Shown here one piece after another: positions 17,796 through 27,920 of a stretch of DNA of 64,000 bases. How positions within the stretch are numbered: the first letter of the stretch is position 1; every line of letters begins with the position of its first letter. The position numbers and the translations under genes are program-made. Source of the DNA: an uncultured Duncaniella sp. (GTDB lineage: Bacteria > Bacteroidota > Bacteroidia > Bacteroidales > Muribaculaceae); the NCBI GenBank assembly GCA_910586305.1, contig CAJUGS010000011.1:10091-74090 (forward strand), written 5' to 3'. The notes beneath the pieces are model-generated. The model was not told the DNA's origin, searched no databases, and saw only the letters and a list, made by a program, of their open reading frames with translations.

Positions 17796-20459
17796 TTACT
17801 TGTGACGATGTTCGAAGAGTCGGTATATTTCGCCTGACCACAGAACAAGCGAGGTGACTCCGATGATTATCAGCCAGTCAGTTATGGGGAGCGGAACTAC
17901 GTTGAAGAATCGGCCTCCAATCTGAACAATAGCTATCTGTCCCACAAGGATAAACAGGGCTATGAGTTCAAACCCTCCGCAGTCTTTAAGGTCAAACGCA
18001 GTCTTCCCGGTGGAGAAGGCCTTTGCGTTGAACATATTCCAGAACTGAAGAAACACGAATGTGGTAAAGAAAACAGACAATTCATAAGGTGAAAGTCCCT
18101 TGCTTTCGCCTATTGGAAGACTTCCGATCTGCATGAGCGATGTGATTGGCGTGTGCTCGAGATAATAGAGCAGGCCGAGAAGCATCACAAAGAACAGACC
18201 GCCTATTCCAATGATAAAGCGCCACATGGACTTGCTGATAATAAAGGATGTGCGTGAGCGTGGCGCGTCAAGCATGACCGATTCCGACGGAGGCAGTGAT
18301 GCAAGTGCCATTGCGGCAAATGTGTCCATGATGAGGTTGACCCATAACATCTGCGTCACCGTCAAAGGCGATTCTGTTCCCATGAAGGCTCCGGACAGCA
18401 CTATAAGACTGGCAACAACATTGACTGTCATTTGAAAAAGGATGAAACGCTGGATGTTGAGGTATAAAGATCGTCCCCACATGACGGCTCGTCCGATTGA
18501 TGAAAACGAGTTGTCAATAATTGTAATGTCAGATGCTTCTTTTGCCACAGATGTACCGTCGCCCATTGAGAGTCCGACGTGGGCTGCCTTGAGGGCGGGA
18601 GCGTCGTTGGTGCCGTCGCCTGTTACTGCCACCACCTCATTGTTGGCCTGGAGGGCTTCCACGAGTCTTTTTTTGTCCATCGGACGGGCTCGAGCGATTA
18701 TTTTCAATTCTCCCACCCGCTGTCGCAGTTCGTCGTCACTAAGTCCTTCAAATTCTGTGCCGGTTATTATATTCCGCTCACTGTCAGTGTTATCATTCCA
18801 AAGACCTATCTGTCGGCCTATCTCCTTGGCAGTACCCGGTGTATCGCCTGTCACTATTTTGATTCCGATTCCGGCCGTTGTCACCTCTGCAACTGCATCG
18901 GGAACATCGGGACGAACCGGGTCTGATATAGCCGCGATTCCCAGGAATGTGAGGCAATCGGATACAACGTGCCCGTTTTCGATAGCATTTTCCTCTTCAC
19001 CAAGCTCTTTGTATGCAAATCCCAGTGTGCGCATAGCCTGGTTCTGATACTCAAGAAGTTGGGCGTCAATCTCTGCTTTGCTGACGCCGGCTGTGTCACT
19101 GCACATACCATACACTATCTCCGGCGCTCCTTTCACATACAGTATCTTCCTTCCTGTGGCAGATAATACGACTGTTGCCATATATTTGCGCTCTGTGGTG
19201 AACGGGAGTTCTTCTATGGACGTAGCACTCTCTTTTAGTTTTGCATAGTCGACACCGCGTTCTCTCAGCCATAGGAGCAGTGCGCCCTCGGTAGGGTTGC
19301 CAAGTACTTTCGGAGTGTCATCCGAGAGATCGAGTTGAGCGGTGGAGTTGGTCGCTATTCCTTCGTATAAAATGGTTTCTGATGGGTTGCCATAGACGTT
19401 TGTCTTGTAGACCTGCATCCTGTTGCGGGTAAGGGTGCCGGTTTTGTCGGTACATATCACCGTGGTGGCGCCCATGGTTTCGCAGGCGTGCATCTTTCTC
19501 ACAAGATTGTTGGTCTTCAACATTCTTCTCATTGAGTATGCGAGGGAGAGTGTGACAGCCATTGGAAGTCCTTCCGGTACCGATACGACGATAAGTGTCA
19601 CAGCTATCATGAATGTCTGTAGCAGGTAGGTTACAAACGATATCCATTCAAAATCATTGTTGAGGAAGTACATGAGCACTCTTCCGGCCACAATAGCCAC
19701 GGCAAATGCATAGCTGATACGTGAAATCAGCAGTCCGAGACGGTCGAACTGTTCGCTGAGTGGGGTCTTGACACTGTCGTCGATCTGAGCAGCTGTAAAC
19801 ACCTTGCCGTTTTCGGTCTTGTCGCCTACGGCAGTCACTTGCATCATGCCGTGTCCTTCCATCACTTTTGTGCCACGCATCACTTGGTCTGTGGGGAATG
19901 TCGCTTCCGGGTCGGCCTGTTCAGGATCGGTGGATTTGTGGCATATGGGTTCGCCTGTCAGGGTAGACTCGTCCACGTTCATGGAGACTGCCTCGAGCAG
20001 CAGTCCGTCAGCCGGGATTTCCTCTCCGGTATTAAGCAGCACTATGTCACCGACGACAACATCTTTTTTCGGTATCTCTGTGACCAGGCCGTTGTTGCGT
20101 ATCACTTGCACGGGTTCCTCGTCGTTTACCCGGTTGAGTACTTCAAATTCTTTGTCGGCCTTCATTTCGAAATAGAATGACAGGCCTGTTGCAAGCAGAA
20201 TGGCAATGAATATTCCTACAGGTTCGAAGAATACCCCCGAACCCTCGTCAAGTCCCCAGTACTCATAGCACGAGATTCCCACCGAGAGAACTCCTGCCAC
20301 AAGAAGGATTATGATAAGCGGGTCGCGGAATTTATCGAGAAACTGGCGCCACAGAGGTTCCTTCTCAGGAGGCGTGAGGAGGTTCGATCCATATTTTAGA
20401 CGGCTTTCCGTCACTTCCTGCTCTGTTAGCCCTGCATAGTGTCGTTTGTCGTTATTCAT
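17796..20459 (-). CDS. Calcium-translocating P-type ATPase (PMCA-like)
   Basis: P-type ATPase of 887 residues from the start MNNDKRHYAGLTEQEV, exporting cations, most likely Ca2+. Visible parts are the N-terminal cation-ATPase domain, STLTGEP in the actuator domain, the phosphorylation motif DKTGTLTRN, VTGDGTNDAPAL in the hinge, and helix-4 VSVPEGLPMAVTLSLAYSMRRM and helix-6 NLIMDTFAAMALA, which are characteristic of Ca2+ pumps. The frame reaches 18 codons further up to 20513, but those residues run through the promoter region. It is monocistronic, with a -7 box (TAACTTTG) 22 nt upstream of the start. Confidence 0.92.
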   Translation of the reverse strand: MNNDKRHYAGLTEQEVTESRLKYGSNLLTPPEKEPLWRQFLDKFRDPLIIILLVAGVLSVGISCYEYWGLDEGSGVFFEPVGIFIAILLATGLSFYFEMKADKEFEVLNRVNDEEPVQVIRNNGLVTEIPKKDVVVGDIVLLNTGEEIPADGLLLEAVSMNVDESTLTGEPICHKSTDPEQADPEATFPTDQVMRGTKVMEGHGMMQVTAVGDKTENGKVFTAAQIDDSVKTPLSEQFDRLGLLISRISYAFAVAIVAGRVLMYFLNNDFEWISFVTYLLQTFMIAVTLIVVSVPEGLPMAVTLSLAYSMRRMLKTNNLVRKMHACETMGATTVICTDKTGTLTRNRMQVYKTNVYGNPSETILYEGIATNSTAQLDLSDDTPKVLGNPTEGALLLWLRERGVDYAKLKESATSIEELPFTTERKYMATVVLSATGRKILYVKGAPEIVYGMCSDTAGVSKAEIDAQLLEYQNQAMRTLGFAYKELGEEENAIENGHVVSDCLTFLGIAAISDPVRPDVPDAVAEVTTAGIGIKIVTGDTPGTAKEIGRQIGLWNDNTDSERNIITGTEFEGLSDDELRQRVGELKIIARARPMDKKRLVEALQANNEVVAVTGDGTNDAPALKAAHVGLSMGDGTSVAKEASDITIIDNSFSSIGRAVMWGRSLYLNIQRFILFQMTVNVVASLIVLSGAFMGTESPLTVTQMLWVNLIMDTFAAMALASLPPSESVMLDAPRSRTSFIISKSMWRFIIGIGGLFFVMLLGLLYYLEHTPITSLMQIGSLPIGESKGLSPYELSVFFTTFVFLQFWNMFNAKAFSTGKTAFDLKDCGGFELIALFILVGQIAIVQIGGRFFNVVPLPITDWLIIIGVTSLVLWSGEIYRLFEHRHK

Positions 20460-20480
20460 GTCATTTCTGTTTTCGAGGCG

Positions 20481-20488
20481 CAAAGTTA
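20481..20488 (-). promoter_or_regulatory. Candidate -7 box for the Ca2+ ATPase gene
   Basis: Minus-strand TAACTTTG matches the Bacteroidetes -7 element and lies 22 nt upstream of the ATG at 20459. The -33 region is A-rich without a clear TTTG. Confidence 0.5.
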
Positions 20489-20532
20489 CGACTTTTTTTT
20501 GCTTTTTTAGCACCCGCCGCAGGACAGTGATA

Positions 20533-20563
20533 TTGCATTTTTGTTAAATTTCAGTTACCTTTG
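20533..20563 (+). promoter_or_regulatory. Promoter of the T9SS type B protein gene
   Basis: TTG at 20533-20535, a 20-nt spacer, and TACCTTTG at 20556-20563. The predicted transcription start, about 7 nt on, is within a few nucleotides of the ATG at 20574, so the message would be leaderless or nearly so. Confidence 0.6.
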
Positions 20564-20573
20564 TATATTTGTT

Positions 20574-21854
20574 ATGATACTGAGAATATTCACTCTTTTT
20601 CTGCTTGTGTCGGCACTTCCCGCGTCGGCTGCACTGGAGTGGTCAGGGACATCCCTTAAAGTACTGAAAGAGGATGTCGCCGCCTCGACAGGGCTTGAGG
20701 CTGTATATGTAGCGCCATCTCTTCAGGACCTTTCCGTTAGTTATGTCGGTGATGGTGCCGGCAGTGCTGTGTGGTCGCGGTTTTCTTCTCTCGGAGGCGG
20801 ATATGCCGAGCCTGTCGCGACAGGACCTTCTATTTCCGATCTTCAGCCCGATATGGGATATATTGTGGAGGTAGCCGGCCAGCAATATGCATTTTGGTTG
20901 GTAGACTATAGCCTTCATGAATTAACTCTTCAAAGCCTGTCACTTTCGGCCGAACAGGATTGTGGCCGAGTGGCTTTAGATGTGGTCGGGAGTGGCGATG
21001 AGATAGCCTATTATTCTGTCAACGGACGGCGACTCACATTGTCGCGAGACATTGAATTGGGTTATAATACTCTTGTTTACGATAATGAGAACCATACCTA
21101 CACTGAGACGGCGACCACGGAAAAGCTGGATTATATACGACCTGTAGTGTCGGCTCCGGCTCCTCTGTGTGCCACGGAGTTCTCCATATCCGGAGATAAG
21201 TTTCTCCGTGAGTGGGGCAGGGAGGTATTAGCTACTTCAGAACGCTGTGAGCCACATTCGGTGGAGGCCCGCACAATGGCTGAACAGGAGTCGCGCGAGG
21301 CTGAGAATGAGGTTAACAATCCGTCCGGCACTTTCGGAGGATCGGCACCGTGTGTCGTCAATTTCGAAGCTGCTGTGACAGATGCCGCAATATTTCGTGA
21401 GTGGCAGTTTTCGCGCACACCGGATTTTGAGGACATATCGCTTCGCATGAGCGAGCTGGCCTTCTCCTATACATTTGAGGAACAAGGAAACACCTATGTC
21501 AGATTTTATTGCGCTAATTCCGACGCATCTTGCGACTATTATGGCGAGACCTACGACATATCGATAGGAGAGTCGTTTATAAAGTGTCCCAATGCATTCT
21601 CTCCTTTTAACGAGGATGGCGTCAATGACGAATGGAGGGTTTCCTATAGTTCTATCGTCAGTTTTGAATGTACCATATTCAATCGTTCGGGACGCAAAGT
21701 AGCATCGTTTTCTGACCCTTCGGCCGGATGGGATGGGAAATATAACGGCAAATTTGTCCCATCAGGCGTTTATTACTATGTTATAAAGGCTCGTGGTTCG
21801 GAAGGTCGTGAATACAACCTTTCGGGCGATATAAACATTGTAGATTATAAATAA
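20574..21854 (+). CDS. Secreted protein with T9SS type B (gliding-motility-type) C-terminal domain
   Basis: A 426-residue exported protein. The signal peptide is MILRIFTLFLLVSALPASAA, which fixes the start at 20574 rather than the upstream in-frame codons. The last 90 residues (FSPFNEDGVNDEWRV ... GRKVASFSDPSAGWDGKYNGKFVPSGVYYYVIKA) form the gliding-motility-associated C-terminal domain, the type B sorting signal of type IX secretion. The middle (about 20-330) has no domain I recognise and is rich in beta-strand-like sequence. It is followed after 30 nt by a lytic transglycosylase gene. Known role of the domain: export across the outer membrane and surface attachment; the passenger function is unknown. 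Confidence 0.85.
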   Translation: MILRIFTLFLLVSALPASAALEWSGTSLKVLKEDVAASTGLEAVYVAPSLQDLSVSYVGDGAGSAVWSRFSSLGGGYAEPVATGPSISDLQPDMGYIVEVAGQQYAFWLVDYSLHELTLQSLSLSAEQDCGRVALDVVGSGDEIAYYSVNGRRLTLSRDIELGYNTLVYDNENHTYTETATTEKLDYIRPVVSAPAPLCATEFSISGDKFLREWGREVLATSERCEPHSVEARTMAEQESREAENEVNNPSGTFGGSAPCVVNFEAAVTDAAIFREWQFSRTPDFEDISLRMSELAFSYTFEEQGNTYVRFYCANSDASCDYYGETYDISIGESFIKCPNAFSPFNEDGVNDEWRVSYSSIVSFECTIFNRSGRKVASFSDPSAGWDGKYNGKFVPSGVYYYVIKARGSEGREYNLSGDINIVDYK

Positions 21855-21884
21855 CATCTTTCCTCTCACATATCAACAAGACAC

Positions 21885-22868
21885 ATGAACTTCTACCGCA
21901 AAACCTTCTTTGCATCGGCTATCGCACTCTCCGCTTTTGCCTTTGCGTTGTCATCTCTTCCTGTTCAGGCTGAGCCGCGACGTTCCGACGAGTCGAAATC
22001 CCATGCATCTTCTCCCTCTCCTGTTGTCGCTCCTTCTGTCCCAGAGAATGTTACATTCGCCGGTGTGAAAATATCACTTGATCCGGTGAATATGTGGGAG
22101 AGACTTGACCGGGAACTGACGGCAATGTCATATACCCACACCAATACGCTCCTCGCCATAAAGCGTGCCAACCGTTACTTTCCGGTGATTGCGCCGATAC
22201 TCAAGAAAAACAATATTCCGGCCGACATGGTCTACCTCGCCGCGATCGAGTCAACAATGAATCCCAAGGCTATATCGGGCGCCAAGGCCGGAGGTCTGTG
22301 GCAGTTCATGCCCGCTACAGCTCGAGAATATGGCCTTGAAGTAAACGATAATGTCGACGAACGTTTTGATCCGGAGAAATCCACCGAAGCTGCCTGCAGG
22401 TATCTGCGTAATGCCTACGCTAAATATGGAAACTGGGAATCAGTTGCCGCCAGCTATAACGGAGGTATGGGGCGTATCTCCGGTGAGCTTTCGTCTCAGC
22501 AGGTTTCATCGGCTTATAACCTGTATCTTGCCGACGAGACAATGCGCTACATTTTCCGTCTGCTTGCCATGAAGCTCATAATGGAGAATCCTTCCGACTA
22601 TGGATTCGTTCTCACAGCCGACAATCTGTATCAGCCTCTCGACTATAAGATTGTGGAGGTATCAACACCTGTGGAAGACTGGCCTACATGGGCCATAGCG
22701 GCCGGGATTGACTATCTCACATTGCGAGAACACAATCCGTGGATTAGGTCCAAGACGCTGCCCAACAAGACCGGCAAGACCTATCGTGTCAAGATTCCCA
22801 CTAAAGACTCGCTTTCACGTTCGTCGTCTAAAAAGAGTGTATATGACCCCCGATGGGTGGTTGACTGA
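21885..22868 (+). CDS. Lytic transglycosylase (SLT domain), exported
   Basis: Peptidoglycan lytic transglycosylase of 327 residues, cleaving the MurNAc-GlcNAc bond with formation of a 1,6-anhydro end. An N-terminal signal peptide (about 1-29, ending PVQAE) is followed by a Pro/Ser linker and the SLT domain at about 105-240: AAIESTMNPKAISGAKAGG (catalytic Glu122), LWQFMPATAREYGL, and AASYNGGMGRI. This is the MltD-like arrangement; a C-terminal LysM repeat is not evident, although the tail (about 285-320, TYRVKIPTKDSL) could be a remnant of one. The gene lies between the T9SS protein and uvrA. Confidence 0.9.
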   Translation: MNFYRKTFFASAIALSAFAFALSSLPVQAEPRRSDESKSHASSPSPVVAPSVPENVTFAGVKISLDPVNMWERLDRELTAMSYTHTNTLLAIKRANRYFPVIAPILKKNNIPADMVYLAAIESTMNPKAISGAKAGGLWQFMPATAREYGLEVNDNVDERFDPEKSTEAACRYLRNAYAKYGNWESVAASYNGGMGRISGELSSQQVSSAYNLYLADETMRYIFRLLAMKLIMENPSDYGFVLTADNLYQPLDYKIVEVSTPVEDWPTWAIAAGIDYLTLREHNPWIRSKTLPNKTGKTYRVKIPTKDSLSRSSSKKSVYDPRWVVD

Positions 22869-22886
22869 ACCGAAATGCATTGTTGA

Positions 22887-25757
22887 ATGACTGATAACAA
22901 GACAATTCAAGACACACAAGATTCGCCCTCGCTCCAGGTACTTGGTGCGAGGGTTCATAACCTCAAGAATATCGATGTCGAAATTCCCCACAACGCTCTT
23001 ACGGTTGTGACCGGACTGAGCGGAAGCGGGAAATCCTCGCTTGCATTTGACACAATATATGCCGAGGGACAGCGTCGATACATAGAGACATTTTCATCCT
23101 ATGCCCGAAATATGCTTGGAAATCTCGAGCGACCGGATGTCGATAAAATCACCGGCCTTTCGCCAGTTATAGCCATTGAGCAAAAGACCGTCAATCGTAA
23201 TCCACGAAGCACCATCGGCACCACGACAGAGGTATATGACTTCCTGCGACTACTCTATGCCCGCGCAGGAACGGCTGTGAGCTATATCACCGGCAAGCCT
23301 ATGATTAAGTACACGCGTGACCAGATTGTCTCTCTGCTCCTTGAACGTTATGAAGGCCATCGCGTCTATATTCTTGCCCCGGTAGTGCGCAATCGAAAGG
23401 GTCACTATAAGGAGCTGTTCGAGAGTATGCGTAAAAAGGGCTTCCTGTCTGCCAGAGTGGATGGCGAGATACGAGAGCTCACACTCGGCATGAAGGTTGA
23501 CCGCTACCGCAACCATAATATCGAGCTCGTCATAGACCGCCTCAAGGTCTCGGCCAAAGATCTCAGTCGACTGGAGTCAACTGTGGCCGACGCCCTTGTG
23601 CAGGGAGACCGTCAGATGATGGTCTACGATGCCGACACAGATTCCGCCGCATATTTTTCACAGACTCTGATGGATGCCGAGAGTGGGATATCTTATCGTG
23701 AGCCTGCACCTCACAACTTCTCTTTCAACTCTCCTCTCGGTGCCTGTCCGTGTTGCAAGGGACTTGGCTATGTCAATATCATTGATCGTGATAAAATCAT
23801 TCCGGATCCGTCACTATCCATCCATCAAGGAGCCATCCTCCCACTTGGGAAATACCGTAATCTGATGGTGTTCTGGCAGATTGATGCCATATGCAAGAAG
23901 TATGGCTGCACAATAAAGACTCCAGTGAAAGATCTTCCGGAGGAGGCCATGAGCGATATTCTCAACGGCACTACCGAACGGCTTGTGATAGAGAACGATA
24001 CCATGGCCACAAGTAATTATTTCCACACTTATGAGGGAATAGTGAAATATCTTGAGATGCAGAATGGCGAGGAAGCCTCTGCGGCGGCAAAGAAATGGAG
24101 CGAGGATTTTTTTACCCGGGGTGAATGTCCCGAGTGCCACGGAGACCGGCTCAACAAGGAGGCCCTGCATTTCTTTGTTGACGGAAAGAACATAGCCGAT
24201 CTGAGCCGGATGGATATTTCCGACCTCTATTTATGGTGTGTCGGCCTGGAGGACCGTCTTGATCCAACGAGCCGTGTTATAGCGTCAGAGATAATGAAGG
24301 AAATACGCAGCCGTCTGAAGTTCCTTTGTGATGTCGGGCTGGACTATCTCCAGCTTAACCGCGCCTCGGCTACCCTCTCGGGTGGTGAGAGTCAGCGCAT
24401 TCGTTTGGCCACCCAACTCGGAAGTCAGCTTGTCAACGTCCTCTATATACTTGATGAGCCGTCCATAGGGCTTCATCAGCGTGACAACCGTCGACTCATT
24501 AATTCTCTCAAAAATCTGAGGGATGCGTCGAATTCCATACTTGTTGTAGAGCATGACAGGGATATCATGCTCGAGGCCGATCACATTGTCGATATCGGCC
24601 CTATGGCCGGTAGAAAGGGCGGGGAAGTGGTCTTTTCGGGCTCTCCTGCCGAAATGTTGAAAACATCCACGCTCACCGCCCGTTATCTGAAAGGCGAGCT
24701 ATCGGTGCCTGTGGCGGCAAAGTACCGTCCGGGCAACGGCAAGAAGCTTGTTCTCAAGGGAGCGTCGGGCCATAATCTCAAAAATGTTGATCTTGAACTT
24801 CCTCTCGGCAAACTTGTTTGTGTGGCTGGTGTGTCGGGGAGTGGGAAATCCTCGCTTGTCAACGGCACTCTGCAACCGATACTGAGTGCCAAATTTTATA
24901 GGTCACTCACAATCCCGCTTCCCTACCTTACGATAGAGGGAATGGAGAATATTGATAAAGTTGTGACAGTCGACCAGTCTCCGCTCGGTAGGTCTCCACG
25001 GTCCAATCCGGCCACGTATACAGGTGTGTTTACTGCCATTCGTGATCTCTTTGCCTCGCTGTCCGAAGCCAAGATTCGTGGTTACAAGCCGGGCCGTTTC
25101 TCGTTTAATGTGGCCGGAGGCCGGTGTGAGACTTGCTCAGGTAACGGATATAAGACCATAGAGATGAACTTCTTGCCTGATGTGCTTGTGCCATGTGAGA
25201 CCTGTGGTGGCAAGCGGTATAACCGAGAGACTCTCGAGGTGAGATTCAAGGGCAAATCGATTGCCGACGTGCTTGATATGACAATCAATCAGGCGGTAGA
25301 GTTTTTTGCGTCTGTCCCGGCTATTCTCAACAAAATAAAGGTTCTTCATGAAATAGGACTCGGTTACATCAAACTCGGACAGCCGTCGTCAACCCTTTCG
25401 GGGGGAGAAAACCAGCGAGTGAAACTTGCCACCGAGCTTGCCCGACGTGACACTGGCAACACTCTGTTCATTCTTGACGAACCGACTACGGGACTTCATT
25501 TCGATGACATCCGTGTGCTGCTCGGAGTGCTCAACCGTCTTGTAGACAAGGGTAATACTGTGCTTGTGATAGAACACAACACGGATATACTCGCGGTTGC
25601 CGACCATATCATTGACATGGGTCCTGGTGGCGGAAAAAACGGTGGCTTGATTATGGCTTCAGGCACTCCCGCGGAGATAGCGGCGGGAGATTCTCCCACC
25701 GCACCATACGTCAGAGAAGCTTTGGAGGCGTCTAAGACGGTGATGAAGAAAAGATAA
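22887..25757 (+). CDS. uvrA: Excinuclease ABC subunit A
   Basis: UvrA of 956 residues, the DNA-damage-recognising ABC ATPase of nucleotide excision repair. Two ATPase units are visible: Walker [10 protein letters not shown] (residues 43-51) and GVSGSGKSS in the second half, with signatures [14 protein letters not shown] and [14 protein letters not shown]. Zinc modules are CPCCKGLGY with CPECHGDRL, and [14 protein letters not shown] with [10 protein letters not shown]. Length equals that of standard UvrA (about 940). Start 18 nt after the transglycosylase gene. Bacteroidetes often have more than one UvrA; I cannot tell from the window whether this is the only copy. Confidence 0.93.
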   Translation: MTDNKTIQDTQDSPSLQVLGARVHNLKNIDVEIPHNALTVVTGLSGSGKSSLAFDTIYAEGQRRYIETFSSYARNMLGNLERPDVDKITGLSPVIAIEQKTVNRNPRSTIGTTTEVYDFLRLLYARAGTAVSYITGKPMIKYTRDQIVSLLLERYEGHRVYILAPVVRNRKGHYKELFESMRKKGFLSARVDGEIRELTLGMKVDRYRNHNIELVIDRLKVSAKDLSRLESTVADALVQGDRQMMVYDADTDSAAYFSQTLMDAESGISYREPAPHNFSFNSPLGACPCCKGLGYVNIIDRDKIIPDPSLSIHQGAILPLGKYRNLMVFWQIDAICKKYGCTIKTPVKDLPEEAMSDILNGTTERLVIENDTMATSNYFHTYEGIVKYLEMQNGEEASAAAKKWSEDFFTRGECPECHGDRLNKEALHFFVDGKNIADLSRMDISDLYLWCVGLEDRLDPTSRVIASEIMKEIRSRLKFLCDVGLDYLQLNRASATLSGGESQRIRLATQLGSQLVNVLYILDEPSIGLHQRDNRRLINSLKNLRDASNSILVVEHDRDIMLEADHIVDIGPMAGRKGGEVVFSGSPAEMLKTSTLTARYLKGELSVPVAAKYRPGNGKKLVLKGASGHNLKNVDLELPLGKLVCVAGVSGSGKSSLVNGTLQPILSAKFYRSLTIPLPYLTIEGMENIDKVVTVDQSPLGRSPRSNPATYTGVFTAIRDLFASLSEAKIRGYKPGRFSFNVAGGRCETCSGNGYKTIEMNFLPDVLVPCETCGGKRYNRETLEVRFKGKSIADVLDMTINQAVEFFASVPAILNKIKVLHEIGLGYIKLGQPSSTLSGGENQRVKLATELARRDTGNTLFILDEPTTGLHFDDIRVLLGVLNRLVDKGNTVLVIEHNTDILAVADHIIDMGPGGGKNGGLIMASGTPAEIAAGDSPTAPYVREALEASKTVMKKR

Positions 25758-25813
25758 TGAGTTTTTTTATCTTTTTTAACTGTGATTTGTTTTTTATTGC
25801 AAAACAAAGAGCG

Positions 25814-25821
25814 TAAATTTG
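25814..25821 (+). promoter_or_regulatory. Candidate -7 box for the Crp/Fnr regulator gene
   Basis: TAAATTTG matches TAnnTTTG. The nearest upstream TTTG (25786-25789) is 24 nt away, slightly beyond the usual 19-21 spacing. Confidence 0.5.
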
Positions 25822-25867
25822 CATGATATTTTAAAATAGTGCTTTACAACATTGTTTCCGAACACCA

Positions 25868-26569
25868 ATGATAAAGAGTGCGATTGAACAGGTAATCACA
25901 GAGGACCTTTCCGAGATATGGCAAATCCTCAGTGGCGAGGAAAAACGCCTCGTCATTGAGAACTTTCATGTACATCATTATAAGAAAAACCAGATTATCT
26001 ATGCAGAGAAAGATGATCCGGAATACCTGTGGTGCCTGCTGGAAGGCAAGGTGAAGAAATACAAGGACGGTATTGGCGGTCGGGTGCAGATTATCCGTCT
26101 CATAAAACCGGTACAGTACTTTGGCTACAGGGCCTATTTTGCCGGTGAACCATACGTGTCGAGCGCGGCCACTCTTGAACCGTCGACACTCGGCACTCTG
26201 CCAATGTCGCTTGTAGAGGAGATGATAGCAAAGAACAACAATCTGGCTATGTTCTTCATTCATGAGCTGTCGCGCAATCTTGGCTCGTCGGACACAAAGA
26301 TTGTCAATCTCACTCAAAAGCACATACGCGGTCGTCTTGCCGAAGCTCTCATTGTCCTTCTTGACAACTATGGCTACGAAGAAGACGACAATATGACACT
26401 GAAAATATATATGGGGCGTGAGGATCTGGCCAATCTCTCGAATATGACCACGTCCAACGCCATTCGAACTCTCTCCAATTTTGTCAGTGAGCATATCATT
26501 GTAGTTGATGGTCGAAAGATAAAGATTCTCAACGAACCTATGCTCCGTAAAATCTCTAAATTTGGCTAA
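25868..26569 (+). CDS. Crp/Fnr family transcriptional regulator
   Basis: A 233-residue regulator with an N-terminal cyclic-nucleotide-binding-type beta-barrel (about 25-135, ENFHVHHYKKNQIIYAEKDDPEYLWCLLEGKVKKY) and a C-terminal winged helix (about 165-225, GREDLANLSNMTTSNAIRTLSNF). No cluster-binding cysteines of the Fnr type are seen, and the effector is unknown. Its last 8 nt overlap the start of the NSS symporter gene, so the two are probably translationally coupled, which suggests that the regulator may control that transporter among other targets (inference). Confidence 0.88.
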   Translation: MIKSAIEQVITEDLSEIWQILSGEEKRLVIENFHVHHYKKNQIIYAEKDDPEYLWCLLEGKVKKYKDGIGGRVQIIRLIKPVQYFGYRAYFAGEPYVSSAATLEPSTLGTLPMSLVEEMIAKNNNLAMFFIHELSRNLGSSDTKIVNLTQKHIRGRLAEALIVLLDNYGYEEDDNMTLKIYMGREDLANLSNMTTSNAIRTLSNFVSEHIIVVDGRKIKILNEPMLRKISKFG

Positions 26570-27920
26570 TCAAACAAAGTTTTCGTCCCGTATAGGGATA
26601 ATAGCCGCCACTGTCGGTTCGGCGGTGGGACTTGGTAATATCTGGCGGTTTCCCGCCGAGGTACAATCTGGAGGAGGAGCCGTGTTCCTTCTCGTCTACA
26701 TTCTCTGTATTTTTCTGTTCGGCATCCCTGTGATGACTTCCGAAATGGCACTTGGCCGTGGAGGCGACTCGGATGCTGTAGGCGCGTTTGGCAATGTCAC
26801 TCCTCATCGTCGCGGATGGTGGATGGTTGGTGCGCTTGCCATCCTCTCCTCCTATCTCATTTTGTCATTCTATATGGTGGTAGCAGGCTGGACTTTCGAG
26901 TATCTCGTGCAGTCTGTTACAGGAGACCTCTATTCTCCGGAGCACGGAGAGGGTGAGGCTGCGTTTATCGACCGAATGGGAAGTTATATAACTGGTACTT
27001 ACCGACCAATAGTGATGACTCTTGTCATGGTTGCCGGTAATCTCTATGTGCTCTTGCGCGGAGTGCAGGGGGGAATCGAGAAGGTGTCGAACATAATGAT
27101 GCCGCTTCTGTTTGTGCTTCTTGTCGTGTTTTGCGGTGTTTCGCTCTCTCTCCCGGGAGCAGCTGCCGGACTGGAGTTCTTTCTGCGTCCCGATTTTTCG
27201 GCCATGACACCATCTACGGTAATTGATGCGCTCGGACAGTCTTTCTTTTCGCTGAGCCTTGCCATGGGTATCATACTCACATACTCCAGCTATTATCCTG
27301 CATCGACCAAGCTCACCCGCACTGCTGTCACGGTGTCGCTTCTCGATCTTCTTGTGGCGTTGTTGATGGGTGTGATTATTTTTCCTGCGGTGATGACCTT
27401 CGGGCTCTCAGACGCTAATCTTGCCGGATCGTCGCTCGTGTTTGTCACTCTTCCGGAAATATTTGCTCAGATGAGTGGCACACGTGTTTGGTCGTCGCTC
27501 TTCTTCCTGCTTCTTACAGTTGCCGCATTCACATCTACTATATCGCTTGCCGAGGTGTCGGTCGCGTTTATGCAGCGTAGGGCACGGATGTCTCGACGCA
27601 AGGCCTGTATGGCGGTTTTGCTGCCATTGGCTGTTCTCAGTCCGGTATGCTCTCTTTCGGTTGGCCCTTGGAGTGATTTCAAAATAGGAGGCCTCACACT
27701 CTTTGATTTCCTCGATAATGTGACTACCAACATCATGTTGCCTCTTGGCGGCATACTGTTGTGTATTTATCTCGGATGGGTTGCTCCAAAAAACTTCCTT
27801 GAAAATCAGCTCACCAACGGAGGGCATCTGCGCTCACGATTTGCCGGAACCATCCATTTTATTGTCAAGTGGATAGCCCCGGCCTTGATAGCGGTGATAC
27901 TTGTGTCAGGTTTACTCTGA
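26562..27920 (+). CDS. Sodium-dependent transporter, NSS (SNF) family, second copy
   Basis: NSS family symporter of 452 residues, paralogous to 16060-17418 and similar along its whole length (IIAATVGSAVGLGNIWRFPAE in helix 1, then LLVYILCIFLFGIPVM and GWTFEYLVQSV). The only suitable start is TTG at 26562, inside the end of the Crp-family gene; no ATG or GTG occurs early enough to keep helix 1. It probably imports an amino acid with Na+. Its 3' end overlaps by 9 nt the convergent lipoprotein gene, so no room remains for a dedicated terminator between them. Confidence 0.9.
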   Translation: MANQTKFSSRIGIIAATVGSAVGLGNIWRFPAEVQSGGGAVFLLVYILCIFLFGIPVMTSEMALGRGGDSDAVGAFGNVTPHRRGWWMVGALAILSSYLILSFYMVVAGWTFEYLVQSVTGDLYSPEHGEGEAAFIDRMGSYITGTYRPIVMTLVMVAGNLYVLLRGVQGGIEKVSNIMMPLLFVLLVVFCGVSLSLPGAAAGLEFFLRPDFSAMTPSTVIDALGQSFFSLSLAMGIILTYSSYYPASTKLTRTAVTVSLLDLLVALLMGVIIFPAVMTFGLSDANLAGSSLVFVTLPEIFAQMSGTRVWSSLFFLLLTVAAFTSTISLAEVSVAFMQRRARMSRRKACMAVLLPLAVLSPVCSLSVGPWSDFKIGGLTLFDFLDNVTTNIMLPLGGILLCIYLGWVAPKNFLENQLTNGGHLRSRFAGTIHFIVKWIAPALIAVILVSGLL

